From Diabrotica undecimpunctata (Eukaryota; Arthropoda; Insecta; Coleoptera; Chrysomelidae): a stretch of DNA of 64,000 nucleotides. Each line of letters starts with the position of its first letter. The stretch's first letter is position 1. Positions 43,906 through 54,639 of this stretch are shown here, piece after piece. The translations under genes and the position numbers were made by a program. Below the pieces are notes generated by a model. It did not search any database and was not told where the DNA came from. It saw only the letters and a list, made by a program, of their open reading frames with translations. The stretch lies in NCBI RefSeq assembly GCF_040954645.1, contig NC_092806.1, forward strand, positions 74,960,141-75,024,140, read 5' to 3'.

Positions 43906-44639
43906 CATAATTCGCTAATTTCTCCAAATCCCCCTTCTTAATGATTTATATCTCTAAATTTAATGATTTTAAGCTTTTGGGGGTTTATGTTAACCACTAA
44001 ATTTCAAGTCAATATAAGATAAAAAATGTATAATAATAACTAAATCGGTTTCTATTACTTATAAAAGAAGTCTGATTCAGGTATCTATTAGTTTCCGATC
44101 CAAATATGAATCTTAAATTCCTTACCCTCATACCATTTAAGAAATTCTATAGTTTTTGTCGTTATGTATCTTTTTTTTATTATTTAAAGATATAAGTTGT
44201 GATAATAAATAAATTTTCTCGGATGTTTTTCCTAAATCAGTAAAATTTTTAGCTACTTATTAATAAAAATTGTAAACAGTATTTTACTTTACCACTATTG
44301 TTTGATCTTTAATTAATTAATTGAAAAGGAAAACATTTATTTTTTGAACATCTTTATTTTACATATTTTTCAACAATTTAGTATCAACCACTTTCTTCTC
44401 TTCCTACATTGAACTGTATTAATAACACCACATATGTCGTCATTGTACCAAAAGCCTAAAATATCAATGATCTTATTAGTTTTGTATACATATCTATTTA
44501 AAAAAAATGTTTAACAAATTTGTACAAGACAATAATTTATTTCAATCGGTTTCTTACTAGCTAAATTTTAATAATAATAATTTTTTCTAAGTTCTTTTTT
44601 CTAATGCAGGTCATCATTAAAATTTAATAAAACAGAGAA

Positions 44640-44647
<8 letters not shown>
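43906..44647. other. AT-rich interval, nothing recognised
   Basis: No coding frame or repeat that I can support on either strand. Confidence 0.6.

Positions 44648-44699
<52 letters not shown>
44648..44699. repeat. (TA)n microsatellite
   Basis: About 26 TA units directly abut the 5' truncation point of the LINE fragment. Confidence 0.95.
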
Positions 44700-44700
<1 letters not shown>

Positions 44701-45230
44701 TTAGGACAAAAAATAATACTAAATAGGGAAATTCAAACTGAAGAAATAAAAAGAAGAAGAAAGTTAGCTTGGGCAGCATTCGGTAAACTGAACTATATAC
44801 TCAGAAATCAACAAATTCAATTACATCTTAGATCTAAAGTTTTTGATGCATGCATTATTCCGATATTAACTTATGCGGCACAAACATGGACAATCACAAA
44901 AAAAGAATATGAATATACTTAGAGTCACTCAACACGCGATGGAAAGAGCAATGCTAGGTATATCACTTAAGGACAAGAAAACAAACACATGGATAAGACA
45001 GAAAACCAAAGTCACCGATGTGGTGCAAAAATCATTATTGAAATGGGAATACGCTGGACATGTAGCTAGGAGCGATCTAAACAAATGACACAGATCAATT
45101 TTAACCTGGAGACCATAAAAACACAAAAGACCCAGAGGCAGACCTCCTATGAGATGGACAGATGATCTGAAAAGGACTGCCGGGAAAAATTGGCTACAAG
45201 TAGCGTACAATAAAAAACAATATGGATAGA
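44700..45230 (+). pseudogene. LINE C-terminal fragment (RTE/CR1-like style)
   Basis: Two frames: 44700-44920 with RRKLAWAAFGKLNYIL, LRSKVFDACIIPILTYAAQTW, and 44920-45090 with VTQHAMERAMLGISLKDKK, WEYAGHVARS. RGRPP/RWTDDLKRTAG residues follow in a third frame. One frameshift separates the first two. This is the thumb and tail of the same LINE group as 28712-29092. It is bracketed by TA microsatellites and ends with GAAGAAGAAG before the right one. Confidence 0.75.
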
Positions 45231-45248
45231 CGAAGAAGAAGAAGAAGA

Positions 45249-45250
<2 letters not shown>

Positions 45251-45323
<73 letters not shown>
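45251..45323. repeat. (TA)n microsatellite
   Basis: About 35 TA units with a few interruptions. Its last TA (45322-45323) is the insertion site of the Tc1-like element. Confidence 0.9.
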
Positions 45324-45325
<2 letters not shown>

Positions 45326-45529
45326 GTGACTCACAGTTTAAATGACGCAGTAGCTACTTAATAAAACTAAGTTGTATCAGTGGACTGAAATTAAATTACT
45401 ATAAGTCTTTTAAAATAGTATAACCAATTTTTTTGGTTTCAAATATACCATACTTAAATAATAATAAATATTTTAAAAAATTAATAAAGAAAACAAACTC
45501 TACGTATTGAAAAATGATTGCTAATATTT

Positions 45530-46039
45530 TGTAGGTCCTCCTTTATTGTCAATTACAGCCTGCAGTCGTCTAGGCATTAGTTAGCCAACTTTCTAGAGTA
45601 CTCTGGGAAAATTCTGAGTACTTTCAATTGATTTCTATTTGATATTGGGGCACTATTTACTATTTTTTAATGTCAACCACACATTTTCAATAACATTTAA
45701 ATCTGGTGACTAGGCTGGTGTTTTAATGACATTTCGGCAATTATAAAGCAACCAAGTACGAACACGATATAACGTGTGTTTTGGATCGTTGTCTCAATAA
45801 AACCGGTAATTGTTATTAATACCTAATTTTTTACTAGCTGCGAGATGCTGCCTTAATATATCTGAGTACATGTACTGGTTCATATTCCCTTGTTATGAAA
45901 TGCATGTTACCTACCCCTGCAGATGACATACACCCCTACATCAACACTACATTTGCACCGTGCTTTACCGTAGCTTTCATATTTTTTAATGTTAGTTTTT
46001 TATTCGGCTTTCTCCAAGTCAATATTTTTCCATTTAACC
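45530..46039 (-). pseudogene. Tc1-like transposase, C-terminal half
   Basis: Minus-strand traces in order: GKILTWRKPNKKL, MKATVKHGA, GCMSSAGVGNMHFI, a decayed region with the second Asp (ORDNDPKHT-like), SPDLNVIENVWLTLK (Glu), and SQSTLESWLTNA. These are the DDE motifs of Tc1-like transposases. Several stops. Confidence 0.7.
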
Positions 46040-46378
46040 TATAGTGTATTTTTATGTATGAGAGAGTAATAAAACAATAAATTATGTATGCAAATCCCTA
46101 AACTGTTAATACGGGTGACTCAATGAAAAACAGATATTTCTCAACAAGTTTACAGAAGTATATAGGAAAACAATTTTAAATTGAGTATTTATACCACCTT
46201 TATACCACCAGGTATAAAGGTTGGAGCAGAATAGAATACAATAGTTGTGAGGATTACTAATCCCTAAATAAGGTTGCCAGTGTCGGAGTGATGGAGGTTA
46301 ACAGGTACTAATGAATTTGCAAGAAATGTAAGATGTTTATTTTATTGGTTATATATAACCAATAAAAGTTTAATAAGT

Positions 46379-46525
46379 ACCTACCTATTTGCAAAATAAA
46401 GTTTAATTCTTTAGATAAAATAAAACGTTTTATTTTATTTATTTGCAAAATAAAGTTTAATTCTTTGCCTATTTGCAAAATAAAGTTTAATTCTTTAGAT
46501 AAAATAAAACTTTTTATTTTATCTG
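46379..46525. repeat. Tandem repeat in the 5' part of the DD82E element
   Basis: Three partial copies of TATTTGCAAAATAAAGTTTAATTCTTTAGATAAAATAAAA(C), about 50-60 bp each, with a TTTTATTTTAT end. In the reverse frame they encode a repeated peptide with no known relatives, so they are better read as noncoding repeats. Confidence 0.85.
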
Positions 46526-46763
46526 AAATGAGTGCATTCCACGAAGTAAGGGTTTCAACAATCAAACATTTAATTCTTTAATTCCAGCAATCTACGACAG
46601 TAATTGACTAGATAATTACCTTCTAAACTTATTCCACAGAAAATGTGATAGTGGGTTTTTCCATTTTGTAGGAAGGTCCAAGTGGCGTATTCAAAATTCT
46701 TAACAGTTCACTAAAAGTAGGTACTTCAGTTGCAAGGTGCAGTTTATTGTGTATACTAGTGTT

Positions 46764-48104
46764 ATGGAAAATTTGGAAGTGCCGTGTAAACGCCGAAAAA
46801 TTGTTCCTCTAACAGTTAATGAAAAAACATTAATATTTAATTGTTTTAAATCATTTACAGACAAACGTTTATGTGAAAGTGTTGATGAGACCGTTGAGTT
46901 AGTTAGCAGTACACTTGGTGTTGGGAAATCTACGATTTACAGAGTTATTAAAGAAGAGAAATGTGGTAGTTTTCAAATGCCACGTAATGCTCCAGGGAAA
47001 CCAAAATTTCAAATAGAATATCATTTTAAAGAAGGACTTCGACGGAAAGTGCATGAATTCTTCTTTAGACAAGAATTTCCAACATTGGATAAAGTTCTTG
47101 TCTCAGTTCGAGATGATAAGGATTACCCAGAAATGAGTCGAAGTACGTTATGGAAAATTTTAAAAGAAATAGGCTTCCGCTGGAAAAATAATCCCAGAAA
47201 GTCTATTTTATTAGAAAGAAGCGATATTGTCATATGGAGAAGACATTTTCTAAGAACCATAAAGGAAATGAGAAACCAAAAAAGAAAGATATTTTATCTT
47301 GATGAAACATGGATCAACGAGGGTCATACACCAAATAAATTTTGGCAGGATGAAACTGTTACAAGTCAAAGGCACGCTTTTGTAAATAACTTATCTACTG
47401 GTTTAAACCCACCATCAGGAAAGGGACGCAGGCTGATAATAGTACACATTGGCAGTTCAGACGGTTTTGTTGAAGTTGGTTTATTAACTTTTGAATCAAC
47501 TCGTACCGGTGACTACCATGAAGACATGAACGCCGATGTCTTTCAAGAATGGTTCGAACAAATGATAGATCTTCTTCCTAAGAACTGTGTAATAGTAATG
47601 GATAATGCAAGTTATCACTCCAGACTTATAGAAGGACTGCCCACAACCAAGTGGTTAAAAAAAGACTTGCAGAATTGGCTGAGTTTAAAAAATATTACGT
47701 ACCATCCCGGATCTATAAGAAAGGAACTTTATTCGTTGTGTGCCCTTCATAAAGAAAAATTTAAAAAATACGAAATTGATGAAATTGCCAAAAATCGTGG
47801 AATGACAGTACTTAGATCCCCACCATATCATTGTGAATTAAACCCGATTGAACTGGTATGGGCACAGATAAAGAGTGAAGTTTCAAGAAAAAATACCACT
47901 TTTAAAATTCATGATGTTAAACAGTTGTTTTTGGAGGTCGTAAATAATGTAAAACCTGAAAACTGGGAAAAGGCAGTAAATCACACTATCAAAGAAGAGG
48001 AAAAAATGTGGAAGCTGGACAATATTACTGATAAAATGATCGAGCCAGTTTTTATAAATCTTGGTTCTGAAAGTTCATCTTCTGAATCTGATTTGGATTT
48101 GTAA
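46764..48104 (+). CDS. DD82E transposase of the IS630-Tc1-mariner group
   Basis: Predicted to cut and paste the element. I take the ATG at 46764 (MENLEVPCKRRK); the open frame extends nine codons upstream but only to a GTG. The 446-residue protein has a basic start (KRRK), an HTH at about 44-62 (STLGVGKSTIYRVI), a second HTH-like region at about 105-140 (MSRSTLWKILKEIGF), and the RNase H-fold core: D180 in YLDETW, D280 in VMDNASYH, E363 in LNPIELVW. D280 and E363 have 82 residues between them, against 34 in classic Tc1. The C-terminus is acidic (SESSSSESDLDL). No stop or frameshift is seen, which suggests a recent or still active copy, or a retained gene. Confidence 0.9.
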   Translation: MENLEVPCKRRKIVPLTVNEKTLIFNCFKSFTDKRLCESVDETVELVSSTLGVGKSTIYRVIKEEKCGSFQMPRNAPGKPKFQIEYHFKEGLRRKVHEFFFRQEFPTLDKVLVSVRDDKDYPEMSRSTLWKILKEIGFRWKNNPRKSILLERSDIVIWRRHFLRTIKEMRNQKRKIFYLDETWINEGHTPNKFWQDETVTSQRHAFVNNLSTGLNPPSGKGRRLIIVHIGSSDGFVEVGLLTFESTRTGDYHEDMNADVFQEWFEQMIDLLPKNCVIVMDNASYHSRLIEGLPTTKWLKKDLQNWLSLKNITYHPGSIRKELYSLCALHKEKFKKYEIDEIAKNRGMTVLRSPPYHCELNPIELVWAQIKSEVSRKNTTFKIHDVKQLFLEVVNNVKPENWEKAVNHTIKEEEKMWKLDNITDKMIEPVFINLGSESSSSESDLDL

Positions 48105-48449
48105 CAAGTAGCTGTAAGTTTTATATTAATATTTTTATTCATCTATTTAACATACCTTAGACGGTTTTAAAAACTCTTTTTCTCTTTTGTAATTTTTAAA
48201 AATTAAAAAAAAATGTGAATTTTTTAAAACCCTTTTTAATGTAGGCCAGTCAGTTCTAATATAGTGTGTGATAAAAGAGGTCACTTTTGTTTACATACAC
48301 ATAACACTTTATAACACTGAAATAATTCATTTATTTTTTACAATTATTCAAAGTAATTTTTCAATTAATCTTGAGCACGCCCATGGAGTGGTCGGAGCTA
48401 CCAGTTAAAATTATGCTAATTACTCTCTCGTTCATAAAAATAAACTATA

Positions 48450-48640
48450 AACAAGTTTATTTTGGTTTCATCAGTAAATATTATTGAATTCCAAAAGTTT
48501 AAATCTTTTTAGATATAAAAACAAATTTATGGGATGTATCAGCTTCCAAAACAATTAGTTTGTCTAAAAGAATCTTGTTTTCGCTTGATACTATATTTTA
48601 TTTAAGTGATCGTAGTTAATATTACTTGTTTAATTGTAAC
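48450..48640 (-). pseudogene. Tc1-like transposase, N-terminal half
   Basis: Reading down the minus strand, SENKILLDKLIVLEADTSH-like residues precede DLNFWNSIIFTDETKINLF, the first catalytic Asp motif of Tc1-like transposases, which ends at the DD82E insert. The N-terminal DNA-binding part is not recognisable. Confidence 0.6.
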
Positions 48641-48731
48641 CCATTTTTGGTCAGGTTAGCCTTTGAAGCAATTGTAACCGCTTAAGTAACATTCTGCAAT
48701 GTTAGTTATGTTTGTAAACATTAATCTGATC

Positions 48732-49332
48732 AGTTTCTCTCATTTGAATTTAACTGCGATTTTAAGTATTGTGACTTAAACATTGCACTTAAGACAATCT
48801 GTTTAAATATAATACTGAAGGTTTGTAAGCATTGTAAATTAATACGCCAAATAAACACGCACTGGTTTAGAAAATTTAAGAGGGGAAGAGACAAACCGAA
48901 TGATAAGCCAAGACCGGACGATTTATTATTTTTAAACGAAAGTTATTTGTTAATTTTATTCTCTAAAAATGTTATTACTTATATAAGCAAATGTTTCATT
49001 TATTATCAAAAATAAACTGTAGACAAATTTAAAAGGAACGATTTATGATCGAAAGTTTTTACGAATTTTGGAAGAACTAGGTAGATTGCACAGGAATCTA
49101 ACAAAAGACACTGTACAACAGAAGAATAGTATACAGACCACCAAATGGTTAGAGAAATTAAGGAGCTACACAGATAAATTTAAAGCTACATATACGATAT
49201 ACGATTTAGAAAGGGACAGGGAGGAGAAAGATATAATTGTCGAAGAGATAATTACAAGAATAAAGGAAAAATTGAAGCAATACAAGTAGAATTGCAAAGA
49301 AGAAAAGAGAAGAACAAAAGCGTTTACAAAAA
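48732..49332 (+). repeat. Deleted duplicate of the mariner-gypsy segment
   Basis: 48732-48920 is the same as 49333-49521 (189 bp, mariner 5' part). 48922-49322 is the same as 50842-51242 (401 bp, gypsy leader and gag start) except one base seen (ATTACAAG/ATTATAAG). It is therefore an internally deleted first copy of the segment 49333-51242, with 10 extra bases at the end. Confidence 0.9.
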
Positions 49333-50040
49333 AGTTTCTCTCATTTGAATTTAACTGCGATTTTAAGTATTGTGACTTAAACATTGCACTTAAGACAATC
49401 TGTTTAAATATAATACTGAAGGTTTGTAAGCATTGTAAATTAATACGCCAAATAAACACGCACTGGTTTAGAAAATTTAAGAGGGGAAGAGACAAACCGA
49501 ATGATAAGCCAAGACCGGACGCATTTATTAGTGCATTAATAGACGCATTTATTAGTGCATTAATAGGGATGTGGCATGTGTGGAAGGCTTGATTAAAGAA
49601 AATCGACAACTTCAATCATAGCAATTTTAAAAAATGTTGGTGAGAGTATAGAATCTGTGTATAGTATTGTACACAAACTGGGTTACAGCCAAATTGGTGC
49701 GTAATGAATGCCTCACCTTTTGTCAGATGACCAAAAGAACTTGCGAATAAGATTTATATTTGCAACATCTTACGGATTTACAGGCAAAACGATAACGTCT
49801 GCGTGCTACCAAAGAATCTTAAAGTTCAACCTTCTGCAGCAAGGTCATTTTAAAAGTGTTTTTGAACATAAAGGATCATTGCTCGTAGAGTTTATCGAAT
49901 CTAAAATTCGTATCAATGTTAACCTGTGAAATTAAACTTTGAATAAACCCCATCAAGCAATACGACGAAAACGTCCAGCGAAGCTCTCAACATCGTGTCA
50001 TCCTTCTGCTCGAAAATGCTTAGCCTCATTTTGCTAAAGC
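49333..50040 (+). pseudogene. mariner-like transposase remnant
   Basis: Traces in order: WFRKFKRGRDKPNDKPRPD (DNA-binding part), LIKENRQL, VYSIVHKLGYSQIG, MPHLLSDDQKNLRIRF, then in other frames EHKGSLLVEFIES and KPHQAIRRKRPAKLS. This is the mariner pattern with the linker ahead of the catalytic domain. The first Asp motif is not visible. Many frameshifts. The 5' 189 bp also occur at 48732. Confidence 0.6.
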
Positions 50041-50459
50041 AATTAAAGAAAATCCATAACAATATGTATGATGTACAGTAAGGGTATAAACCGTTACATT
50101 GTAATGTTATATAGAATATCTTACATCATATATGTTGTCAAAAGTGGGTCATGACACGAGCAGTTATGTTTGGATTACAAACATTTATTTTTTATACACA
50201 GCCTTGCATTACGTAGATTCAAAGTCGGTAAGGTAACCCTGAGAGAATATATAAAACGTGAAAGAGATTTATTATTGGATTATTATTGTATATTTACTGT
50301 TTGAGATGTGTACATAACGTAACATACTCCTCGTAGACCTATACGGTAACTGAAAGTTAGTGATTTTCTTGAGTTCGAAAGTTGGCTCTTTTTATCCCTT
50401 AAGGACCAACGTGACATGGCGATACTGCCTGCCCTTTTCACTTTTAGAACATGCGAAGA
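50041..50459. other. Probable gypsy upstream/LTR DNA
   Basis: It contains TATATAAAA (50248-50256) and a GTACAGTAAGGGTATAAACCG block (50088) that recurs at about 53989 as GTACAGTAAGGCTATAAACCG. The recurrence suggests that both positions belong to ends of a repeat. The LTR limits were not resolved. Confidence 0.35.
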
Positions 50460-50632
50460 GAAATAACCAGAACAAGGAGAAGGAGGAACAAATATTCATA
50501 AAGCAGGCGGGAAATAGCGGAGGCACTACAATTAATAACGGGAAAGGTAACAACATATCAATTCCAGAGATATTGGGGGTAGTAGCATTTGCCCTAGCTT
50601 TCATATTCACCTTATTGTTGCTGTATAGATAA
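50460..50632 (+). CDS. Short frame with one predicted membrane segment, before gypsy gag
   Basis: NSGGTTINNGKGNNISIPE is followed by a hydrophobic segment (ILGVVAFALAFIFTLLLLY) and a TAA; past the stop the frame goes on as WRSQLERQIRREVTKLTKLLG. The composition looks like a real membrane protein with a basic amphipathic tail. It reads through a TGGCGCAG block at 50633, which could instead be a gypsy primer site. A small membrane ORF ahead of gag occurs in some insect LTR elements as far as I recall, but I cannot prove it here. Confidence 0.35.
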
Positions 50633-50841
50633 TGGCGCAGCCAGTTGGAACGACAAATCCGACGGGAGGTGACCAAATTAACGAAGCTGTTGGGATTGGA
50701 CGCTAGATTTTCAGGAGCATCTACAACCTGCTAAGAGAAACTGTTAAGGACACAAACCACCTGTGAGTTAATAATTATTGTCCTACCCTTTTTTTTTATA
50801 TTTTTGATCATATACAGCTTGATATAGAGATTTGACCGTAT

Positions 50842-52060
50842 TTTATTATTTTTAAACGAAAGTTATTTGTTAATTTTATTCTCTAAAAATGTTATTACTT
50901 ATATAAGCAAATGTTTCATTTATTATCAAAAATAAACTGTAGACAAATTTAAAAGGAACGATTTATGATCGAAAGTTTTTACGAATTTTGGAAGAACTAG
51001 GTAGATTGCACAGGAATCTAACAAAAGACACTGTACAACAGAAGAATAGTATACAGACCACCAAATGGTTAGAGAAATTAAGGAGCTACACAGATAAATT
51101 TAAAGCTACATATACGATATACGATTTAGAAAGGGACAGGGAGGAGAAAGATATAATTGTCGAAGAGATAATTATAAGAATAAAGGAAAAATTGAAGCAA
51201 TACAAGTAGAATTGCAAAGAAGAAAAGAGAAGAACAAAAGCGATACAATACCAGCAAAATGTGACCTCAAAACCGCAGGGAACTTGATTCCACATATTGA
51301 AAGCACCGAAGAGTCAATCAAGGCATTCTCGGATGCAATCGAATGATATAATGAATTGTTGGACGAATTAGGAAATACACAATTGACGAAATACGTATTG
51401 AAGGCTAACCTGACCCAGTCAGCGAAATTACGACTGAAAAATTCATATGCCTCAATTAGCGAACTGGTAACAGAAGGACAAATTAATAGTGAAACAATCG
51501 GTACCTGTTTTATAGGCCGAGAAACTCAGCCAAACAAGCAAATAGATCCAAAGAAAAATTCGGGAGGAATTTGGAGGAGCTAATGGCAAAACTAACGATT
51601 GCACAAGCCGATGGCAACAGTGAGTCAGAAGCTGTGTTATCAAAAGTAAATGAAAAAATTCTATAAGCCTATTCAAAAATGGACTTAAGGACGAAAAAAT
51701 AAACACAATATTAAAATCAAGAGAAGTCACAACTTTAGCGGAAGCATTCTCTATGGCAAAAGACGAAGAATCTATGGCACGAACAGAAACTTCGATGGTA
51801 TACCATATGAGTAAGACGCACGGAAAAGGAAGAAGAAACATGGCGTACGAATACAGAATTAGGGTTGATAGAAGGAAAGAAGAAAATAAGGATAACAGGA
51901 ATAGAGGAACACATGAGTAGAAAAGGCAACGATACAATAGCCAAACCAATTTCCAAAGAAGTAGAGGAACTTGGAGAACACCGAGAGGAAGGAACAGCAA
52001 CTAAGCAACACAACAAACAGGATATAGAAGAGGTAATGCAACAGGAACATATTTGAATAT
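50842..52060 (+). pseudogene. Ty3/gypsy gag
   Basis: The first part (50977-51209) is a charged helical frame (FLRILEELGRLHRNLTKD, LEKLRSYTDKFKATY, EEIIIRIKEKLKQYK). After stops the gag core follows: LLDELGNTQLTKYVLKANLTQSA, LVTEGQINSETIG, then NLEELMAKLTIAQADGNSE and AFSMAKDEESMARTE. A basic, Arg/Asn-rich tail replaces a clear zinc knuckle. Frames change at least four times. The first 401 bp are duplicated at 48922-49322. Confidence 0.65.
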
Positions 52061-53320
52061 ATTTTGGAATAATGAAAAAATACACTACCCGAAGTAGATT
52101 TTTTCGTGAGTCCACGGATAGAAGCTAACCAATTCGAAATAAATGGATTGAACTACATAATGATAAATTTCAAAGAAAGATTAAAAAAAAGTAATGCAAG
52201 ATAATAAGAATCGGCCAATTCTTAAAGAAATACGAAAGAATCCAAAATATTTTAAGGAAAAGGGATAAAAGTTTGTATAGTACAAGACAAACAAAACATA
52301 GCAGATTGGAAATTATGAAGAGTTATAACTAACAACTTCCACATCTTACCTACAAGAGGACATGCAGGAATAAATAAGATGTACAGAAATATCCGGAAAT
52401 ACTATTTCTGGAACGGATTACGAAGATATGTCGAAGAATATGTAAAAGACATAAGCACTCTAAAAGAAACAGACAGCCCATGAATATCACATGGACAGCC
52501 ATCAGCGCATTTGACACGATATTCATAGACCTAGTAGGCCCACTAGAGGTGGATGACAATGGGAACAGATATATATTGACGTTACAATGCGAATTAAGTA
52601 AATACATAGAAGGATACGTAATAAAAAATAAAGAAGCCGAAACAGTAGCCAAATCATTGGTAGAAAATTTCATTTTGAGGTATGGAATACCTCGAAGGAT
52701 CGTAACGGACCAAGGCACAGAGTTTATGACAAGAATATTTAAGGAACATGCGCATTACTGCAAATAGAGCAACTAAACTCCACAGCATATCATCACGAGA
52801 TAATTGGAACTTTAGAGAATACTCATAAGCATTTAAATGCGTATCTGAGAATACAACTGTCAAAATTCCCGACAAGATGGAGCACGTGGGTACAATATTA
52901 TTGCTTTGCATACACATTTCGGTACATTTAGCAACAGGTTATACGCTGTTTGAATTAGTATTCGGAAAAACCTGTAAACTGCCGACAAATGTACAGAACG
53001 GGATTAAACCGCTATACAATTTTGAGGATCACCCCTTAGAGCTAAGATACAGACTGCAAACAGCAACTAAAGAGGTCAGAGAGATGCTAACAAGTTCAAA
53101 ACAAGTCAGTAAATAAAGATATGATGCCAAAATAGGCACAGTAATATATAAACAAGGAGACAAGGTATTAGTTAGGAAAGAGTCATCTTCTAAACTAGAT
53201 CCTTTGTTTTCGGGTCCATATACAGTTATCGAAGATAAAGCACCTAACATTATCATAAATAAAAACAATAAATACTTATTAATTTATAAGAACAATGTTA
53301 AGCTGTATACTGGTTAAATA
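52061..53320 (+). pseudogene. Ty3/gypsy integrase, with protease-RT-RNase H deleted
   Basis: After gag the sequence passes through a short linker (FFVSPR, LNYIMINFKERLK) straight to the integrase zinc-binding part (TRGHAGINKMYRNIRKYYFW) and core: FIDLVGPLEVDDNGNRY (first Asp), IPRRIVTDQGTEFMT (second Asp) and TLENTHKHLNAYL (Glu). Then YSLFELVFGK-like residues (GYTLFELVFGK), LELRYRLQTATKE, and a C-terminal DKVLVRKE...PLFSGPYTVIED. No RT motif is present, so several kilobases are missing between gag and integrase. Frameshifts are frequent. Confidence 0.75.
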
Positions 53321-53640
53321 AATAACAAATACAGGGTAAACAATAGCGCAAAGTGTAAAGTGACTAAGTGGAGATAGAAAGAACATTACTTAATATTTAG
53401 GGCGTTATTAATTATTGTAAACGATTTTTTTAACAAAAAGAGAAATCATTCGATTTCTACCTGGCGAAACCGAATACAATTTTTTACCACTGTGCCTTCT
53501 AAAACTTGCAAAGCAAACAGCTTGATAAATTACTCGGCAAGGAAATCTAAAAATTGCATTTCACCTGAAGTTCATCATGGTCAAAATTCGTAGTGAATTC
53601 AGTTTTTGGTAATCCAAACGGAGTAAAGAAATAAAACATA
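53321..53640. other. Interval after gypsy integrase, nothing firm
   Basis: Could hold part of a 3' LTR, but I find no matching copy near 50041-50632. No coding signal. Confidence 0.4.
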
Positions 53641-53867
53641 ATGACGGTATTAGATTTTTGTTTCGATACAGGGCATCTCCTTTTGATATTAGATGACGTA
53701 GTTACGTCCGTAAATAGTTATTTTAATAATTATTGGTCTACGACAGGATAGATTTTGTTTAGATTTAGAGCAGTGGCTATACCGCTCTGCGGAGACCTAA
53801 AGAGGTCGAAATACGTATAAGCGGCTTGCTGCTGCCCTGTATCGAAACAAAAATCTAATACCGTCAT
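53641..53867. repeat. MITE-like element, 227 bp with perfect 35-bp inverted repeats
   Basis: The arms at 53641-53675 and 53833-53867 (ATGACGGTATTAGATTTTTG...) are perfect inverse copies. The interior has a strong hairpin GACCTAAAGAGGTC followed by GAAATACGTA. No coding capacity. Flanking duplications are not obvious. Confidence 0.8.
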
Positions 53868-53989
53868 TTTTATTTTTTTTATTTTTAAGAGAAACAGACT
53901 ATATATCTTTACACCAAACAGACGGACGGAAAAATGAAGCGCAACAATTTTCCATTGATTTCATTTTTTTCCTCGAAGGGAGGTGTACA

Positions 53990-54440
53990 GTAAGGCTATA
54001 AACCGTAGACAACGGACAGTAGAGGTAGCATTGCCTCTTAAGTATTTTACGAGGTTTTTTTCACTAATTCTAATAAAGAATATGATATACCAGGCGAACA
54101 CAAAGACTTCCGAAATAACAGATTTTTCTCCGCTTAGATTTTTATGATGGTGGTGCAGCTGCCAGCAATAAAGATTATTGAGCCACTTTTTCACGAATTC
54201 CTCTTGTCCAACTAGCTAGGTCCTTGTTCAACACTGAAAAGATTAAAATAAAGCGAGGCCGTCCATCAAGTACGGAAAGTACAGTCTGATGATGCTACCA
54301 CAACAGATGCGTTAGGTCACTGGCCAGTTTATAGCGCTAAAAGAAGATATAGATTTTGTAAAACTGGCTATACATCGTAACATGCGGCTTTGTTTTACAA
54401 TGAACAAAAATTGTTTTTTGTCATTCCACCTTTAGAATTA
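53990..54440 (+). pseudogene. piggyBac-like transposase C-terminal remnant
   Basis: In broken frames: a GGAAASNKDY-like stretch and RIPLVQLARSLFN, then RGRPSSTEST, TTDALGHWPVYSAKRRYRFCKTG, and FYNEQKLFFVIPPLEL. The GHWP and the following Cys residues match the C-terminal cysteine-rich region of piggyBac-type proteins. It differs from the piggyBac at 19293-21483. Confidence 0.5.
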
Positions 54441-54639
54441 GGCCTATAGAATTTTTTAGTCTGAGGCGCTTTATATGTAAAATTTTTTTTTAATCAATAA
54501 AATGTCTTTTAGTTAAATAGTTCTTTAAATATGATTAAACTAAATTTTGAGATCTTCATTAGCGTAGTTCGTACCAAATAGTGTTTCTTGACTGGCAATG
54601 TTGCTTCTAGGCAACGAATTCAAAAACCGCTTTCCCCTT

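Larger units (their letters stand above)
46042..48447 (+). mobile_element. DD82E (Sailor-like) IS630-Tc1-mariner transposon, 2406 bp
   Basis: Flanked by TA on both sides (46040-46041, 48448-48449). Terminal inverted repeats: TAGTGTATTTTTATGTATGA and TAGTTTATTTTTATGAACGA, both continuing GAGAGTAAT. Removing the element with one TA makes the surrounding Tc1 transposase read in frame through the site, which fixes both ends to the base. It contains one uninterrupted transposase gene and a tandem repeat in its 5' noncoding part. Confidence 0.88.
45324..48700 (-). mobile_element. Tc1-like element, split by the DD82E transposon
   Basis: The left end reads CAGTGACTCACAGTTTAAAT directly after a TA, a Tc1-type terminus. 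The transposase reads on the minus strand in two halves, 48640-48450 and 46039-45530, with the DD82E element (46042-48447) between them. The right terminus is not found. It is probably lost where the mariner/gypsy duplication begins (about 48700). Confidence 0.75.

Noticed and set aside
46308..46565. Repeat protein on the minus strand (repeated ELNFILQI)
   Set aside because: It is the reverse-frame shadow of an AT-rich tandem repeat in the DD82E element.
53795..53825. Hammerhead ribozyme annotation in the MITE
   Set aside because: The conserved A of CTGANGA is C, and no stem I or III partner was found, so it is listed only as a question in the findings.
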